A stretch of DNA of 64,000 bases from Tritrichomonas musculus (GCA_039105265.1 JAPFFF010000012.1:3968001-4032000); one strand, 5' to 3'; shown: positions 11,130 to 26,300, counted from the first letter of the stretch. The notes: generated by a model from the sequence alone, not told the origin. Numbers and translations are program-made.

Positions 11130-14100
11130 GAAGTATGTGGTTTTGTTGATGCATCGGAAGCATGCGATGCTGTTGATGCATCTGATTCATGCGATGCTAT
11201 TGATGCATCTGAAGCATGCGATGCTGTTGATGCATCGGAAGCATGCGATGCTGTTGATGCATCTGAAGCATGCGATGCTGTTGATGCATCTGAAGCATGC
11301 GATGCTGTTGATGCATCGGAATCATGCGATGCTGTTGATGCATCGGAAGCATGCGATGCTGTTGATGCATCGGAAGCATGCGATGCTGTTGATGCATCGG
11401 AAGCATGCGATGCTATTGATGCATCTGAAGCATGCGATGCTGTTGATGCATCGGAAGCATGCGATGCTATTGATGCATCTGAAGCATGCGATGCTGTTGA
11501 TGCATCTGATTCATGCGATGCTATTGATGCATCTGAAGCATGCGATGCTGTTGATGCATCGGAAGCATGCGATGCTGTTGATGCATCTGAAGCATGCGAT
11601 GCTGTTGATGCATCTGAAGCATGCGATGCTGTTGATGCATCGGAATCATGCGATGCTGTTGATGCATCGGAAGCATGCGATGCTGTTGATGCATCGGAAG
11701 CATGCGATGCTGTTGATGCATCGGAAGCATGCGATGCTATTGATGCATCGGAAGCATGCGATGCTGTTGATGCATCGGAAGCATGCGATGCTATTGATGC
11801 ATCTGAAGCATGCGATGCTGTTGATGCATCGGAAGCATGCGATGCTGTTGATGCATCGGAATCATGCGATGCTATTGATGCATCGGAAGCATGCGATGCT
11901 ATTGATGCATCTGAAGCATGCGATGCTGTTGATGCATCTGAAGCATGCGATTCTATTGATGCATCTGAAGCATGCGATGCTATTGATGCATCTGAAGCAT
12001 GCGATGCTATTGATGCATCTGAAGCATGCGATGCTATTGATGCATCTGAAGCATGCGATGCTGTTGATGCATCGGAAGCATGCGATGCTGTTGATGCATC
12101 TGAAGCATGCGATGCTATTGATGCATCGGAATCATGCGATGCTGTTGATGCATCGGAAGCATGCGATGCTGTTGATGCATCGGAAGCATGCGATGCTGTT
12201 GATGCATCGGAATCATGCGATGCTATTGATGCATCTGAAGCATGCGATGCTGTTGATGCATCTGAAGTATGCGATGCTGTTGATGCATCTGAAGCATGCG
12301 ATGCTATTGATGCATCTGAAGCATGCGATGCTATTGATGCATCGGAATCATGCGATGCTGTTGATGCATCGGAATCATGCGATGCTGTTGATGCATCTGA
12401 AGCATGCGATGCTGTTGATGCATCGGAATCATGCGATGCTATTGATGCATCGGAAGCATGCGATGCTATTGATGCATCGGAAGCATGCGATGCTATTGAT
12501 GCATCGGAAGCATGCGATGCTGTTGATGCATCGGAAGCATGCGATGCTATTGATGCATCTGAAGCATGCGATGCTGTTGATGCATCGGAAGCATGCGATG
12601 CTGTTGATGCATCGGAATCATGCGATGCTATTGATGCATCGGAAGCATGCGATGCTATTGATGCATCTGAAGCATGCGATGCTGTTGATGCATCTGAAGC
12701 ATGCGATTCTATTGATGCATCTGAAGCATGCGATGCTATTGATGCATCTGAAGCATGCGATGCTATTGATGCATCTGAAGCATGCGATGCTATTGATGCA
12801 TCTGAAGCATGCGATGCTGTTGATGCATCGGAAGCATGCGATGCTGTTGATGCATCGGAATCATGCGATGCTATTGATGCATCTGAAGCATGCGATGCTG
12901 TTGATGCATCTGAAGTATGCGATGCTGTTGATGCATCTGAAGCATGCGATGCTATTGATGCATCTGAAGCATGCGATGCTATTGATGCATCGGAATCATG
13001 CGATGCTGTTGATGCATCGGAATCATGCGATGCTGTTGATGCATCTGAAGCATGCGATGCTGTTGATGCATCGGAATCATGCGATGCTATTGATGCATCG
13101 GAAGCATGCGATGCTATTGATGCATCGGAAGCATGCGATGCTATTGATGCATCGGAAGCATGCGATGCTGTTGATGCATCGGAAGCATGCGATGCTATTG
13201 ATGCATCTGAAGCATGCGATGCTGTTGATGCATCGGAAGCATGCGATGCTATTGATGCATCGGAAGCATGCGATGCTATTGATGCATCTGAAGCATGCGA
13301 TGCTATTGATGCATCTGAAGCATGCGATGCTGTTGATGCATCTGAAGCATGCGATTCTATTGATGCATCTGAAGCATGCGATGCTATTGATGCATCTGAA
13401 GCATGCGATGCTATTGATGCATCTGAAGCATGCGATGCTATTGATGCATCTGAAGCATGCGATGCTGTTGATGCATCGGAAGCATGCGATGCTGTTGATG
13501 CATCTGAAGCATGCGATGCTATTGATGCATCTGAAGCATGCGATGCTGTTGATGCATCGGAAGCATGCGATGCTATTGATGCATCTGAAGCATGCGATGC
13601 TGTTGATGCATCGGAAGCATGCGATGCTGTTGATGCATCGGAATCATGCGATGCTATTGATGCATCTGAAGCATGCGATGCTATTGATGCATCTGAAGCA
13701 TGCGATGCTGTTGATGCATCTGAAGCATGCGATTCTATTGATGCATCTGAAGCATGCGATGCTATTGATGCATCGGAATCATGCGATGCTATTGATGCAT
13801 CTGAAGCATGCGATGCTATTGATGCATCTGAAGCATGCGATGCTGTTGATGCATCTGAAGCATGCGATGCTGTTGATGCATCTGAAGCATGCGATGCTGT
13901 TGATGCATCGGAATCATGCGATGCTATTGATGCATCGGAAGCATGCGATGCTATTGATGCATCGGAAGCATGCGATGCTATTGATGCATCTGAAGCATGC
14001 GATGCTGTTGATGCATCGGAATCATGCGATGCTGTTGATGCATCTGAAGCATGCGATGCTGTTGATGCATCTGAAGCATGCGATGCTGTTGATGCATCGG

Positions 14101-17100
14101 AATCATGCGATGCTGTTGATGCATCGGAAGCATGCGATGCTGTTGATGCATCTGAATCATGCGATGCTGTTGATGCATCGGAAGCATGCGATGCTGTTGA
14201 TGCATCGGAATCATGCGATGCTATTGATGCATCTGAAGCATGCGATGCTGTTGATGCATCTGAAGCATGCGATGCTATTGATGCATCTGAAGCATGCGAT
14301 GCTATTGATGCATCTGAAGCATGCGATGCTATTGATGCATCGGAAGCATGCGATGCTGTTGATGCATCGGAAGCATGCGATGCTGTTGATGCATCGGAAT
14401 CATGCGATGCTATTGATGCATCTGAAGCATGCGATGCTGTTGATGCATCTGAAGTATGCGATGCTGTTGATGCATCTGAAGCATGCGATGCTATTGATGC
14501 ATCTGAAGCATGCGATGCTATTGATGCATCGGAATCATGCGATGCTGTTGATGCATCGGAATCATGCGATGCTGTTGATGCATCTGAAGCATGCGATGCT
14601 GTTGATGCATCGGAATCATGCGATGCTATTGATGCATCGGAAGCATGCGATGCTATTGATGCATCGGAAGCATGCGATGCTATTGATGCATCTGAAGCAT
14701 GCGATGCTGTTTATGCATCTGAAGCATGCGATGCTGTTGATGCATCGGAATCATGCGATGCTATTGATGCATCTGAAGCATGCGATGCTATTGATGCATC
14801 TGAAGCATGCGATGCTGTTGATGCATCTGAAGCATGCGATTCTATTGATGCATCTGAAGCATGCGATGCTATTGATGCATCTGAAGCATGCGATGCTATT
14901 GATGCATCTGAAGCATGCGATGCTATTGATGCATCTGAAGCATGCGATGCTGTTGATGCATCGGAAGCATGCGATGCTGTTGATGCATCTGAAGCATGCG
15001 ATGCTATTGATGCATCGGAATCATGCGATGCTGTTGATGCATCGGAAGCATGCGATGCTGTTGATGCATCGGAAGCATGCGATGCTGTTGATGCATCGGA
15101 ATCATGCGATGCTATTGATGCATCTGAAGCATGCGATGCTGTTGATGCATCTGAAGTATGCGATGCTGTTGATGCATCTGAAGCATGCGATGCTATTGAT
15201 GCATCTGAAGCATGCGATGCTATTGATGCATCGGAATCATGCGATGCTGTTGATGCATCGGAATCATGCGATGCTGTTGATGCATCTGAAGCATGCGATG
15301 CTGTTGATGCATCGGAATCATGCGATGCTATTGATGCATCGGAAGCATGCGATGCTATTGATGCATCGGAAGCATGCGATGCTATTGATGCATCGGAAGC
15401 ATGCGATGCTGTTGATGCATCTGAAGCATGCGATGCTGTTGATGCATCGGAATCATGCGATGCTATTGATGCATCTGAAGCATGCGATGCTGTTGATGCA
15501 TCGGAAGCATGCGATGCTGTTGATGCATCGGAATCATGCGATGCTATTGATGCATCTGAAGCATGCGATGCTATTGATGCATCTGAAGCATGCGATGCTG
15601 TTGATGCATCTGAAGCATGCGATTCTATTGATGCATCTGAAGCATGCGATGCTATTGATGCATCTGAAGCATGCGATGCTATTGATGCATCTGAAGCATG
15701 CGATGCTATTGATGCATCTGAAGCATGCGATGCTGTTGATGCATCGGAAGCATGCGATGCTGTTGATGCATCTGAAGCATGCGATGCTATTGATGCATCG
15801 GAATCATGCGATGCTGTTGATGCATCGGAAGCATGCGATGCTGTTGATGCATCGGAATCATGCGATGCTATTGATGCATCTGAAGCATGCGATGCTATTG
15901 ATGATCTGAAGCATGCGATGCTATTGATGCATCTGAAGCATGCGATGCTATTGATGCATCTGAAGCATGCGATGCTATTGATGCATCTGAAGCATGCGAT
16001 GCTATTGATGCATCTGAAGCATGCGATGCTGTTGATGCATCGGAAGCATGCGATGCTATTGATGCATCTGAAGCATGCGATGCTGTTGATGCATCTGAAG
16101 CATGCGATGCTATTGATGCATCTGAAGCATGCGATGCTATTGATGCATCGGAAGCATGCGATGCTGTTGATGCATCGGAAGCATGCGATGCTGTTGATGC
16201 ATCGGAAGCATGCGATGCTGTTGATGCATCTGAAGCATGCGATGCTGTTGATGCATCGGAAGCATTCGATGCTATTGATGCATCTGAAGCATGCGATGCT
16301 ATTGATGCATCGGAAGCATTCGATGCTATTGATGCATCTGAAGCATGCGATGCTATTGATGCATCGGAAGTATGCGATGCTGTTGATGCATCGGAAGCAT
16401 GCGATGCTATTGATGCATCTGAAGCATGCGATGCTATTGATGCATCGGAAGTATGCGATGCTGTTGATGCATCGGAAGCATGCGATGCTATTGATGCATC
16501 GGAAGCATTCGATGCTATTGATGCATCTGAAGCATGCGATGCTGTTGATGCATCGGAAGCATGCGATGCTATTGATGCATCTGAAGCATTCGATGCTGTT
16601 GATGCATCGGAAGCATGCGATGCTGTTGATGCATCGGAAGCATGCGATGCTGTTGATGCATCGGAATCATGCGATGCTGTTGATGCATCGGAAGCATGCG
16701 ATGCTGTTGATGCATCGGAATCATGCGATGCTGTTGATGCATCGGAAGCATGCGATGCTGTTGATGCATCGGAATCATGCGATGCTATTGATGCATCTGA
16801 AGCATGCGATGCTGTTGATGCATCTGAAGCATGCGATGCTATTGATGCATCTGAAGCATGCGATGCTATTGATGCATCGGAAGCATGCGATGCTATTGAT
16901 GCATCGGAAGCATGCGATACTGTTGATGCATCGGAAGCATGCGATGCTGTTGATGCATCGGAATCATGCGATGCTATTGATGCATCTGAAGCATGCGATG
17001 CTGTTGATGCATCTGAAGTATGCGATGCTGTTGATGCATCTGAAGCATGCGATGCTATTGATGCATCTGAAGCATGCGATGCTATTGATGCATCGGAATC

Positions 17101-18672
17101 ATGCGATGCTGTTGATGCATCGGAATCATGCGATGCTGTTGATGCATCTGAAGCATGCGATGCTGTTGATGCATCGGAATCATGCGATGCTATTGATGCA
17201 TCGGAAGCATGCGATGCTATTGATGCATCGGAAGCATGCGATGCTATTGATGCATCGGAAGCATGCGATGCTGTTGATGCATCGGAAGCATGCGATGCTG
17301 TTGATGCATCGGAATCATGCGATGCTATTGATGCATCTGAAGCATGCGATGCTATTGATGCATCTGAAGCATGCGATGCTGTTGATGCATCTGAAGCATG
17401 CGATTCTATTGATGCATCTGAAGCATGCGATGCTATTGATGCATCTGAAGCATGCGATGCTATTGATGCATCTGAAGCATGCGATGCTATTGATGCATCT
17501 GAAGCATGCGATGCTGTTGATGCATCGGAAGCATGCGATGCTGTTGATGCATCTGAAGCATGCGATGCTATTGATGCATCGGAATCATGCGATGCTGTTG
17601 ATGCATCGGAAGCATGCGATGCTGTTGATGCATCGGAATCATGCGATGCTATTGATGCATCTGAAGCATGCGATGCTATTGATGCATCGGAAGCATGCGA
17701 TGCTATTGATGCATCGGAAGCATGCGATGCTGTTGATGCATCTGAAGCATGCGATGCTGTTGATGCATCTGAAGCATGCGATGCTGTTGATGCATCGGAA
17801 TCATGCGATGCTGTTGATGCATCGGAAGCATGCGATGCTGTTGATGCATCTGAAGCATGCGATGCTATTGATGCATCGGAAGCATGCGATGCTGTTGATG
17901 CATCTGAAGCATGCGATGCTGTTGATGCATCTGAAGCATGCGATGCTGTTGATGCATCGGAATCATGCGATGCTGTTGATGCATCGGAAGCATGCGATGC
18001 TGTTGATGCATCGGAAGCATGCGATGCTGTTGATGCATCTGAAGCATGCGATGCTGTTGATGCATCTGAAGCATGCGATGCTGTTGATGCATCTGAAGCA
18101 TGCGATGCTGTTGATGCATCGGAAGCATGCGATGCTGTTGATGCATCTGAAGCATGCGATGCTGTTGATGCATCGGAAGCATTCGATGCTATTGATTCAT
18201 CGGAATCATGCGATGCTGTTGATGCATCTGAAGCATGCGATGCTGTTGATGCATCTGAAGCATGCGATGCTATTGATGCATCTGAAGCATGCGATGCTGT
18301 TGATGCATCTGAAGCATGCGATGCTGTTGATGCATCTGAAGCATGCGATGCTGTTGATGCATCGGAATCATGCGATGCTGTTGATGCATCTGAAGCATGC
18401 GATGCTGTTGATGCATCGGAAGCATGCGATGCTGTTGATGCATCTGAAGCATGCGATGCTGTTGATGCATCTGAAGCATGCGATGCTGTTGATGCATCTG
18501 AAGCATGCGATGCTGTTGATGCATCTGAAGCATGCGATGCTGTTGATGCATCGGAATCATGCGATGCTGTTGATGCATCTGAAGCATGCGATGCTGTTGA
18601 TGCATCGGAATCATGCGATGCTGTTGATGCATCTGATTCATGCGATGTTGGCGATGCATCGAAGAATGTGCT
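11130..18672 (+). repeat. 27-bp minisatellite, right arm A (~279 units)
   Basis: Same 27-bp unit as the left arm in inverse orientation. The inner edge (11083-11145) is made of degenerate units such as GATGAACGTGAAGTATGTGG. A marker variant (GCGATTCTATT) recurs at 11949, 12705, 13353, 13731, 14838 and 15621, at distances that are exact multiples of 27 (28, 24, 14, 41 and 29 units), so blocks of units have duplicated together. A single-base deletion near 15903 (GATGATCT for GATGCATCT) splits what would otherwise be one open frame. The outer edge carries GATGTTGGCGATGCATCGAAG, shared with arm B and, with one change, the left arm. Confidence 0.95.
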
Positions 18673-18719
18673 GATTATAATGCACTGGAAGCATACGCTG
18701 TTTCTAGTCAGATAACTTG

Positions 18720-20178
18720 TAACTTGATTTGGTTGCTTTTTATGGGATTCCGTATTCTTGATATCGTGTTCGGTAGTCTGTAACTCGATTTGGTTGCTTT
18801 TTGTGGGATTCCGTATTCTTGATATCGTGCTCGGTAGTCTGTAACTCGATTTGGTTGCTTTTTGTGGGATTCCGTATTCTTGATATCGTGCTCGGTAGTC
18901 TGTAACTCGATTTGGTTGCTTTTTGTGGGATTCCGTATTCTTGATATCGTGTTCGGTAGTCTGTAACTCGATTTGGTTGCTTTTTGTGGGATTCCGTATT
19001 CTTGATATCGTGCTCGGTAGTCTGTAACTCGATTTGGTTGCTTTTTGTGGGATTCCGTATTCTTGATATCGTGTTCGGTAGTCTGTAACTCGATTTGGTT
19101 GCTTTTTGTGGGATTCCGTATTCTTGATATCGTGTTCGGTAGTCTGTAACTCGATTTGGTTGCTTTTTGTGGGATTCCGTATTCTTGATATCGTGTTCGG
19201 TAGTCTGTAACTCGATTTGGTTGCTTTTTGTGGGATTCCGTATTCTTGATATCGTGTTCGGTAGTCTGTAACTCGATTTGGTTGCTTTTTGTGGGATTCC
19301 GTATTCTTGATATCGTGTTCGGTAGTCTGTAACTCGATTTGGTTGCTTTTTGTGGGATTCCGTATTCTTGATATCGTGCTCGGTAGTCTGTAACTCGATT
19401 TGGTTGCTTTTTGTGGGATTCCGTATTCTTGATATCGTGTTCGGTAGTCTGTAACTCGATTTGGTTGCTTTTTGTGGGATTCCGTATTCTTGATATCGTG
19501 TTCGGTAGTCTGTAACTCGATTTGGTTGCTTTTTGTGGGATTCCGTATTCTTGATATCGTGCTCGGTAGTCTGTAACTCGATTTGGTTGCTTTTTGTGGG
19601 ATTCCGTATTCTTGATATCGTGTTCGGTAGTCTGTAACTCGATTTGGTTGCTTTTTGTGGGATTCCGTATTCTTGATATCGTGTTCGGTAGTCTGTAACT
19701 CGATTTGGTTGCTTTTTGTGGGATTCCGTATTCTTGATATCGTGTTCGGTAGTCTGTAACTCGATTTGGTTGCTTTTTGTGGGATTCCGTATTCTTGATA
19801 TCGTGCTCGGTAGTCTGTAACTCGATTTGGTTGCTTTTTGTGGGATTCCGTATTCTTGATATCGTGCTCGGTAGTCTGTAACTCGATTTGGTTGCTTTTT
19901 GTGGGATTCCGTATTCTTGATATCGTGTTCGGTAGTCTGTAACTCGATTTGGTTGCTTTTTGTGGGATTCCGTATTCTTGATATCGTGTTCGGTAGTCTG
20001 TAACTCGATTTGGTTGCTTTTTGTGGGATTCCGTATTCTTGATATCGTGTTCGGTAGTCTGTAACTCGATTTGGTTGCTTTTTGTGGGATTCCGTATTCT
20101 TGATATCGTGCTCGGTAGTCTGTAACTCGATTTGGTTGCTTTTTGTGGGATTCCGTATTCTTGATATCGTGTTCGGCA
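18720..20178 (-). repeat. 61-bp minisatellite, right arm A (24 copies)
   Basis: Twenty-four 61-bp units (GATATCGTG marker from 18760 to 20163, every 61 bp) in inverse orientation to the left-arm array. Same unit, same TTCGG/CTCGG alleles and same variant edge unit. A minus-strand frame stays open through all 24 units and into the 27-bp array. Confidence 0.95.
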
Positions 20179-20181
20179 GTT

Positions 20182-20364
20182 TGTTATCTTGAAATCAAGT
20201 TTGTTATCATGCATTTGCTTTGAATATTGGAGAAACCTTGTTGAAAATGGCGCTTTATCTTCTATCACAAAATTTTAACTTTTTGAAAGACTATTCATTT
20301 TCACAAAAAGTTTTTATATTTCAGAAAAAGTGGATTACATTTTTGAGAGAAATGTCTACTCGCC
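20182..20364 (-). repeat. Internal (buried) transposon tip
   Basis: A complete copy of the right tip, ending TACTCGCC at 20364. It is not followed by flanking DNA but directly by the 27-bp array of arm B (GATGCTGTTGATGCATCGG...). It differs from the true right tip at 30246-30428 by very little; one T/C change in CGGCAGTTTG/CGGCAGTCTG is visible. It marks the junction of a tandem duplication of the right arm. Confidence 0.92.
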
Positions 20365-23300
20365 GATGCTGTTGATGCATCGGAAGCATGCGATGCTATT
20401 GATGCATCTGAAGCATGCGATGCTGTTGATGCATCTGAAGCATGCGATGCTATTGATGCATCTGAAGCATGCGATGCTATTGATGCATCGGAAGCATGCG
20501 ATGCTGTTGATGCATCGGAAGCATGCGATGCTGTTGATGCATCGGAAGCATGCGATGCTGTTGATGCATCTGAAGCATGCGATGCTGTTGATGCATCGGA
20601 AGCATTCGATGCTATTGATGCATCTGAAGCATGCGATGCTATTGATGCATCGGAAGCATTCGATGCTATTGATGCATCTGAAGCATGCGATGCTATTGAT
20701 GCATCGGAAGTATGCGATGCTGTTGATGCATCGGAAGCATGCGATGCTATTGATGCATCTGAAGCATGCGATGCTATTGATGCATCGGAAGTATGCGATG
20801 CTGTTGATGCATCGGAAGCATGCGATGCTATTGATGCATCGGAAGCATTCGATGCTATTGATGCATCTGAAGCATGCGATGCTGTTGATGCATCGGAAGC
20901 ATGCGATGCTATTGATGCATCTGAAGCATGCGATGCTATTGATGCATCGGAAGCATGCGATGCTGTTGATGCATCGGAAGCATGCGATGCTATTGATGCA
21001 TCTGAAGCATTCGATGCTATTGATGCATCGGAAGCATGCGATGCTGTTGATGCATCGGAAGCATGCGATGCTGTTGATGCATCGGAAGCATGCGATGCTG
21101 TTGATGCATCTGAAGCATGCGATGCTGTTGATGCATCGGAAACATTCGATGCTATTGATGCATCTGAAGCATGCGATGCTATTGATGCATCGGAAGCATT
21201 CGATGCTATTGATGCATCTGAAGCATGCGATGCTATTGATGCATCGGAAGTATGCGATGCTGTTGATGCATCGGAAGCATGCGATGCTATTGATGCATCT
21301 GAAGCATGCGATGCTATTGATGCATCGGAAGTATGCGATGCTGTTGATGCATCGGAAGCATGCGATGCTATTGATGCATCGGAAGCATTCGATGCTATTG
21401 ATGCATCTGAAGCATGCGATGCTGTTGATGCATCGGAAGCATTCGATGCTATTGATGCATCTGAAGCATTCGATGCTGTTGATGCATCGGAAGCATGCGA
21501 TGCTATTGATGCATCGGAAGCATTCGATGCTATTGATGCATCTGAAGCATGCGATGCTGTTGATGCATCTGAAGCATGCGATGCTATTGATGCATCGGAA
21601 GCATGCGATGCTATTGATGCATCGGAAGCATGCGATGCTATTGATGCATCGGAAGCATTCGATGCTATTGATGCATCTGAAGCATGCGATGCTATTGATG
21701 CATCGGAAGTATGCGATGCTGTTGATGCATCGGAAGCATGCGATGCTATTGATGCATCGGAATCATGCGATGCTGTTGATGCATCGGAATCATGCGATGC
21801 TGTTGATGCATCTGAAGCATGCGATGCTATTGATGCATCGGAAGCATGCGATGCTATTGATGCATCTGAAGCATGCGATGCTATTGATGCATTGGAATCA
21901 TGCGATGCTGTTGATGCATCTGAAGCATGCGATGCTGTTGATGCATCGGAATCATGCGATGCTGTTGATGCATCTGAAGCATGCGATGCTGTTGACGCAT
22001 CGGAAGCATGCGATGCTTTTGATGCATCTGAAGCATGCGATGCTGTTGATGCATCTGAATCATGCGATGCTGTTGATGCATCTGAATCATGCGATGCTGT
22101 TGATGCATCTGAAGCATGCGATGCTATTGATGCATCTGAAGCATGCGATGCTGTTGATGCATCGGAAGCATGCGATGCTGTTGATGCATCGGAAGCATGC
22201 GATGCTGTTGATGCATCTGAAGCATGCGATGCTGTTTATGCATCGGAAGCATGCGATGCTTTTGATGCATCTGAAGCATGCGATGCTATTGATGCATCTG
22301 AAGCATGCGATGCTGTTTATGCATCTGAAGCATGCGATGCTGTTGATGCATCTGAAGCATGCGATGCTGTTTATGCATCTGAAGCATGCGATGCTGTTTA
22401 TGCATCGGAAGCATGCGATGCTTTTGATGCATCTGAAGCATGCGATGCTATTGATGCATCTGAAGCATGCGATGCTGTTGATGCATCTGAAGCATGCGAT
22501 GCTGTTGATGCATCGGAAGCATGCGATGCTGTTTATGCATCGGAAGCATGCGATGCTGTTGATGCATCTGAAGCATGCGATGCTGTTGATGCATCTGAAG
22601 CATGCGATGCTGTTGATGCATCTGAAGCATGCGATGCTGTTGATGCATCTGAAGCATGCGATGCTGTTGATGCATCTGAAGCATGCGATGCTGTTGATGC
22701 ATCGGAAGCATGCGATGCTATTGATGCATCTGAAGCATGCGATGCTGTTGATGCATCTGAATCATGCGATGCTATTGATGTATCGGAATCATGCGATTCT
22801 GTTGATGCATCTGAAGCATGCGATTCTATTGATGCATCGGAATCATGCGATGCTGTTGATGCATCGGAATCATGCGATGCTGTTGATGCATCTGAAGCAT
22901 GCGATGCTATTGATGCATCGGAAGTATGCGATGCTGTTGATGCATCGGAAGCATGCGATGCTATTGATGCATCGGAATCATGCGATGCTGTTGATGCATC
23001 TGAAGCATGCGATGCTGTTGATGCATCTGAATCATGCGATGCTATTGATGCATCTGATGCATGCGATGCTGTTGATGCATCTGAATCATGCGATGCTGTT
23101 GATGCATCTGAATCATGCGATGCTGTTGATGCATCTGAATCATGCGATGCTGTTGATGCATCTGAAGCATGCGATGCTGTTGATGCATCTGAATCATGCG
23201 ATGCTGTTGATGCATCTGAATCATGCGATGCTATTGATGCATCTGAAGCATGCGATGCTGTTGATGCATCGGAATCATGCGATGCTGTTGATGCATCTGA

Positions 23301-26300
23301 AGCATGCGATGCTGTTGATGCATCTGAAGCATGCGATGCTATTGATGCATCTGAAGCATGCGATGCTGTTGATGCATCTGAAGCATGCGATGCTGTTGAT
23401 GCATCTGAATCATGCGATGCTGTTGATGCATCTGAAGCATGCGATGCTGTTGATGCATCTGAATCATGCGATGCTGTTGATGCATCTGAATCATGCGATG
23501 CTGTTGATGCATCGGAAGCATGCGATGCTGTTGATGCATCTGAAGCATGCGATGCTGTTGATGCATCTGAATCATGCGATGCTGTTGATGCATCTGAATC
23601 ATGCGATGCTATTGATGCATCTGAAGCATGCGATGCTGTTGATGCATCGGAATCATGCGATGCTGTTGATGCATCTGAAGCATGCGATGCTGTTGATGCA
23701 TCTGAAGCATGCGATGCTATTGATGCATCTGAAGCATGCGATGCTGTTGATGCATCTGAAGCATGCGATGCTGTTGATGCATCGGAAGCATGCGATGCTA
23801 TTGATGCATCTGAAGCATGCGATGCTATTGATGCATCGGAAGTATGCGATGCTGTTGATGCATCGGAAGCATGCGATGCTATTGATGCATCTGAAGCATG
23901 CGATGCTATTGATGCATCGGAAGTATGCGATGCTGTTGATGCATCGGAAGCATGCGATGCTATTGATGCATCGGAAGCATTCGATGCTATTGATGCATCT
24001 GAAGCATGCGATGCTGTTGATGCATCGGAAGCATTCGATGCTATTGATGCATCTGAAGCATTCGATGCTGTTGATGCATCGGAAGCATGCGATGCTATTG
24101 ATGCATCGGAAGCATTCGATGCTATTGATGCATCTGAAGCATGCGATGCTGTTGATGCATCGGAAGCATGCGATGCTATTGATGCATCGGAAGCATGCGA
24201 TGCTATTGATGCATCGGAAGCATGCGATGCTATTGATGCATCGGAAGCATTCGATGCTATTGATGCATCTGAAGCATGCGATGCTATTGATGCATCGGAA
24301 GTATGCGATGCTGTTGATGCATCGGAAGCATGCGATGCTATTGATGCATCGGAATCATGCGATGCTGTTGATGCATCGGAATCATGCGATGCTGTTGATG
24401 CATCTGAAGCATGCGATGCTATTGATGCATCGGAAGCATGCGATGCTATTGATGCATCTGAAGCATGCGATGCTATTGATGCATTGGAATCATGCGATGC
24501 TGTTGATGCATCTGAAGCATGCGATGCTGTTGATGCATCGGAATCATGCGATGCTGTTGATGCATCTGAAGCATGCGATGCTGTTGATGCATCTGAAGCA
24601 TGCGATGCTGTTGATGCATCGGAATCATGCGATGCTGTTGATGCATCTGAAGCATGCGATGCTGTTGATGCATCTGAAGCATGCGATGCTATTGATGCAT
24701 CGGAAGCATGCGATGCTATTGATGCATCTGAAGCATGCGATGCTATTGATGCATTGGAATCATGCGATGCTGTTGATGCATCTGAAGCATGCGATGCTGT
24801 TGATGCATCGGAATCATGCGATGCTGTTGATGCATCTGAAGCATGCGATGCTGTTGATGCATCGGAAGCATGCGATGCTTTTGATGCATCTGAAGCATGC
24901 GATGCTGTTGATGCATCTGAATCATGCGATGCTGTTGATGCATCTGAATCATGCGATGCTGTTGATGCATCGGAAGCATGCGATGCTTTTGATGCATCTG
25001 AAGCATGCGATGCTGTTGATGCATCGGAAGCATGCGATGCTGTTGATGCATCGGAAGCATGCGATGCTGTTGATGCATCTGAAGCATGCGATGCTGTTTA
25101 TGCATCGGAAGCATGCGATGCTTTTGATGCATCTGAAGCATGCGATGCTATTGATGCATCTGAAGCATGCGATGCTGTTTATGCATCTGAAGCATGCGAT
25201 GCTGTTGATGCATCTGAAGCATGCGATGCTGTTTATGCATCTGAAGCATGCGATGCTGTTTATGCATCGGAAGCATGCGATGCTTTTGATGCATCTGAAG
25301 CATGCGATGCTATTGATGCATCTGAAGCATGCGATGCTGTTGATGCATCTGAAGCATGCGATGCTGTTGATGCATCGGAAGCATGCGATGCTGTTTATGC
25401 ATCGGAAGCATGCGATGCTGTTGATGCATCTGAAGCATGCGATGCTGTTGATGCATCTGAAGCATGCGATGCTGTTGATGCATCTGAAGCATGCGATGCT
25501 GTTGATGCATCTGAAGCATGCGATGCTGTTGATGCATCTGAAGCATGCGATGCTGTTGATGCATCTGAAGCATGCGATGCTATTGATGCATCTGAAGCAT
25601 GCGATGCTGTTGATGCATCTGAATCATGCGATGCTATTGATGTATCGGAATCATGCGATTCTGTTGATGCATCTGAAGCATGCGATTCTATTGATGCATC
25701 GGAATCATGCGATGCTGTTGATGCATCGGAATCATGCGATGCTGTTGATGCATCTGAAGCATGCGATGCTATTGATGCATCGGAAGTATGCGATGCTGTT
25801 GATGCATCGGAAGCATGCGATGCTATTGATGCATCGGAATCATGCGATGCTGTTGATGCATCTGAAGCATGCGATGCTGTTGATGCATCTGAATCATGCG
25901 ATGCTATTGATGCATCTGATGCATGCGATGCTGTTGATGCATCTGAATCATGCGATGCTGTTGATGCATCTGAATCATGCGATGCTGTTGATGCATCTGA
26001 ATCATGCGATGCTGTTGATGCATCTGAATCATGCGATGCTATTGATGCATCTGAAGCATGCGATGCTGTTGATGCATCTGAATCATGCGATGCTGTTGAT
26101 GCATCTGAAGCATGCGATGCTGTTGATGCATCTGAAGCATGCGATGCTATTGATGCATCTGAAGCATGCGATGCTGTTGATGCATCTGAAGCATGCGATG
26201 CTGTTGATGCATCGGAAGCATGCGATGCTATTGATGCATCTGAAGCATGCGATGCTGTTGATGCATCTGAATCATGCGATGCTATTGATGCATCGGAATC

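Noticed and set aside
15895-20268. 1457-codon minus-strand frame across the 61-bp and 27-bp arrays as a surface antigen
   Set aside because: It begins at a GTG inside the transposon tip and is made only of array sequence; better explained as repeat DNA. Same for 27429-30332 and 2490-3347.
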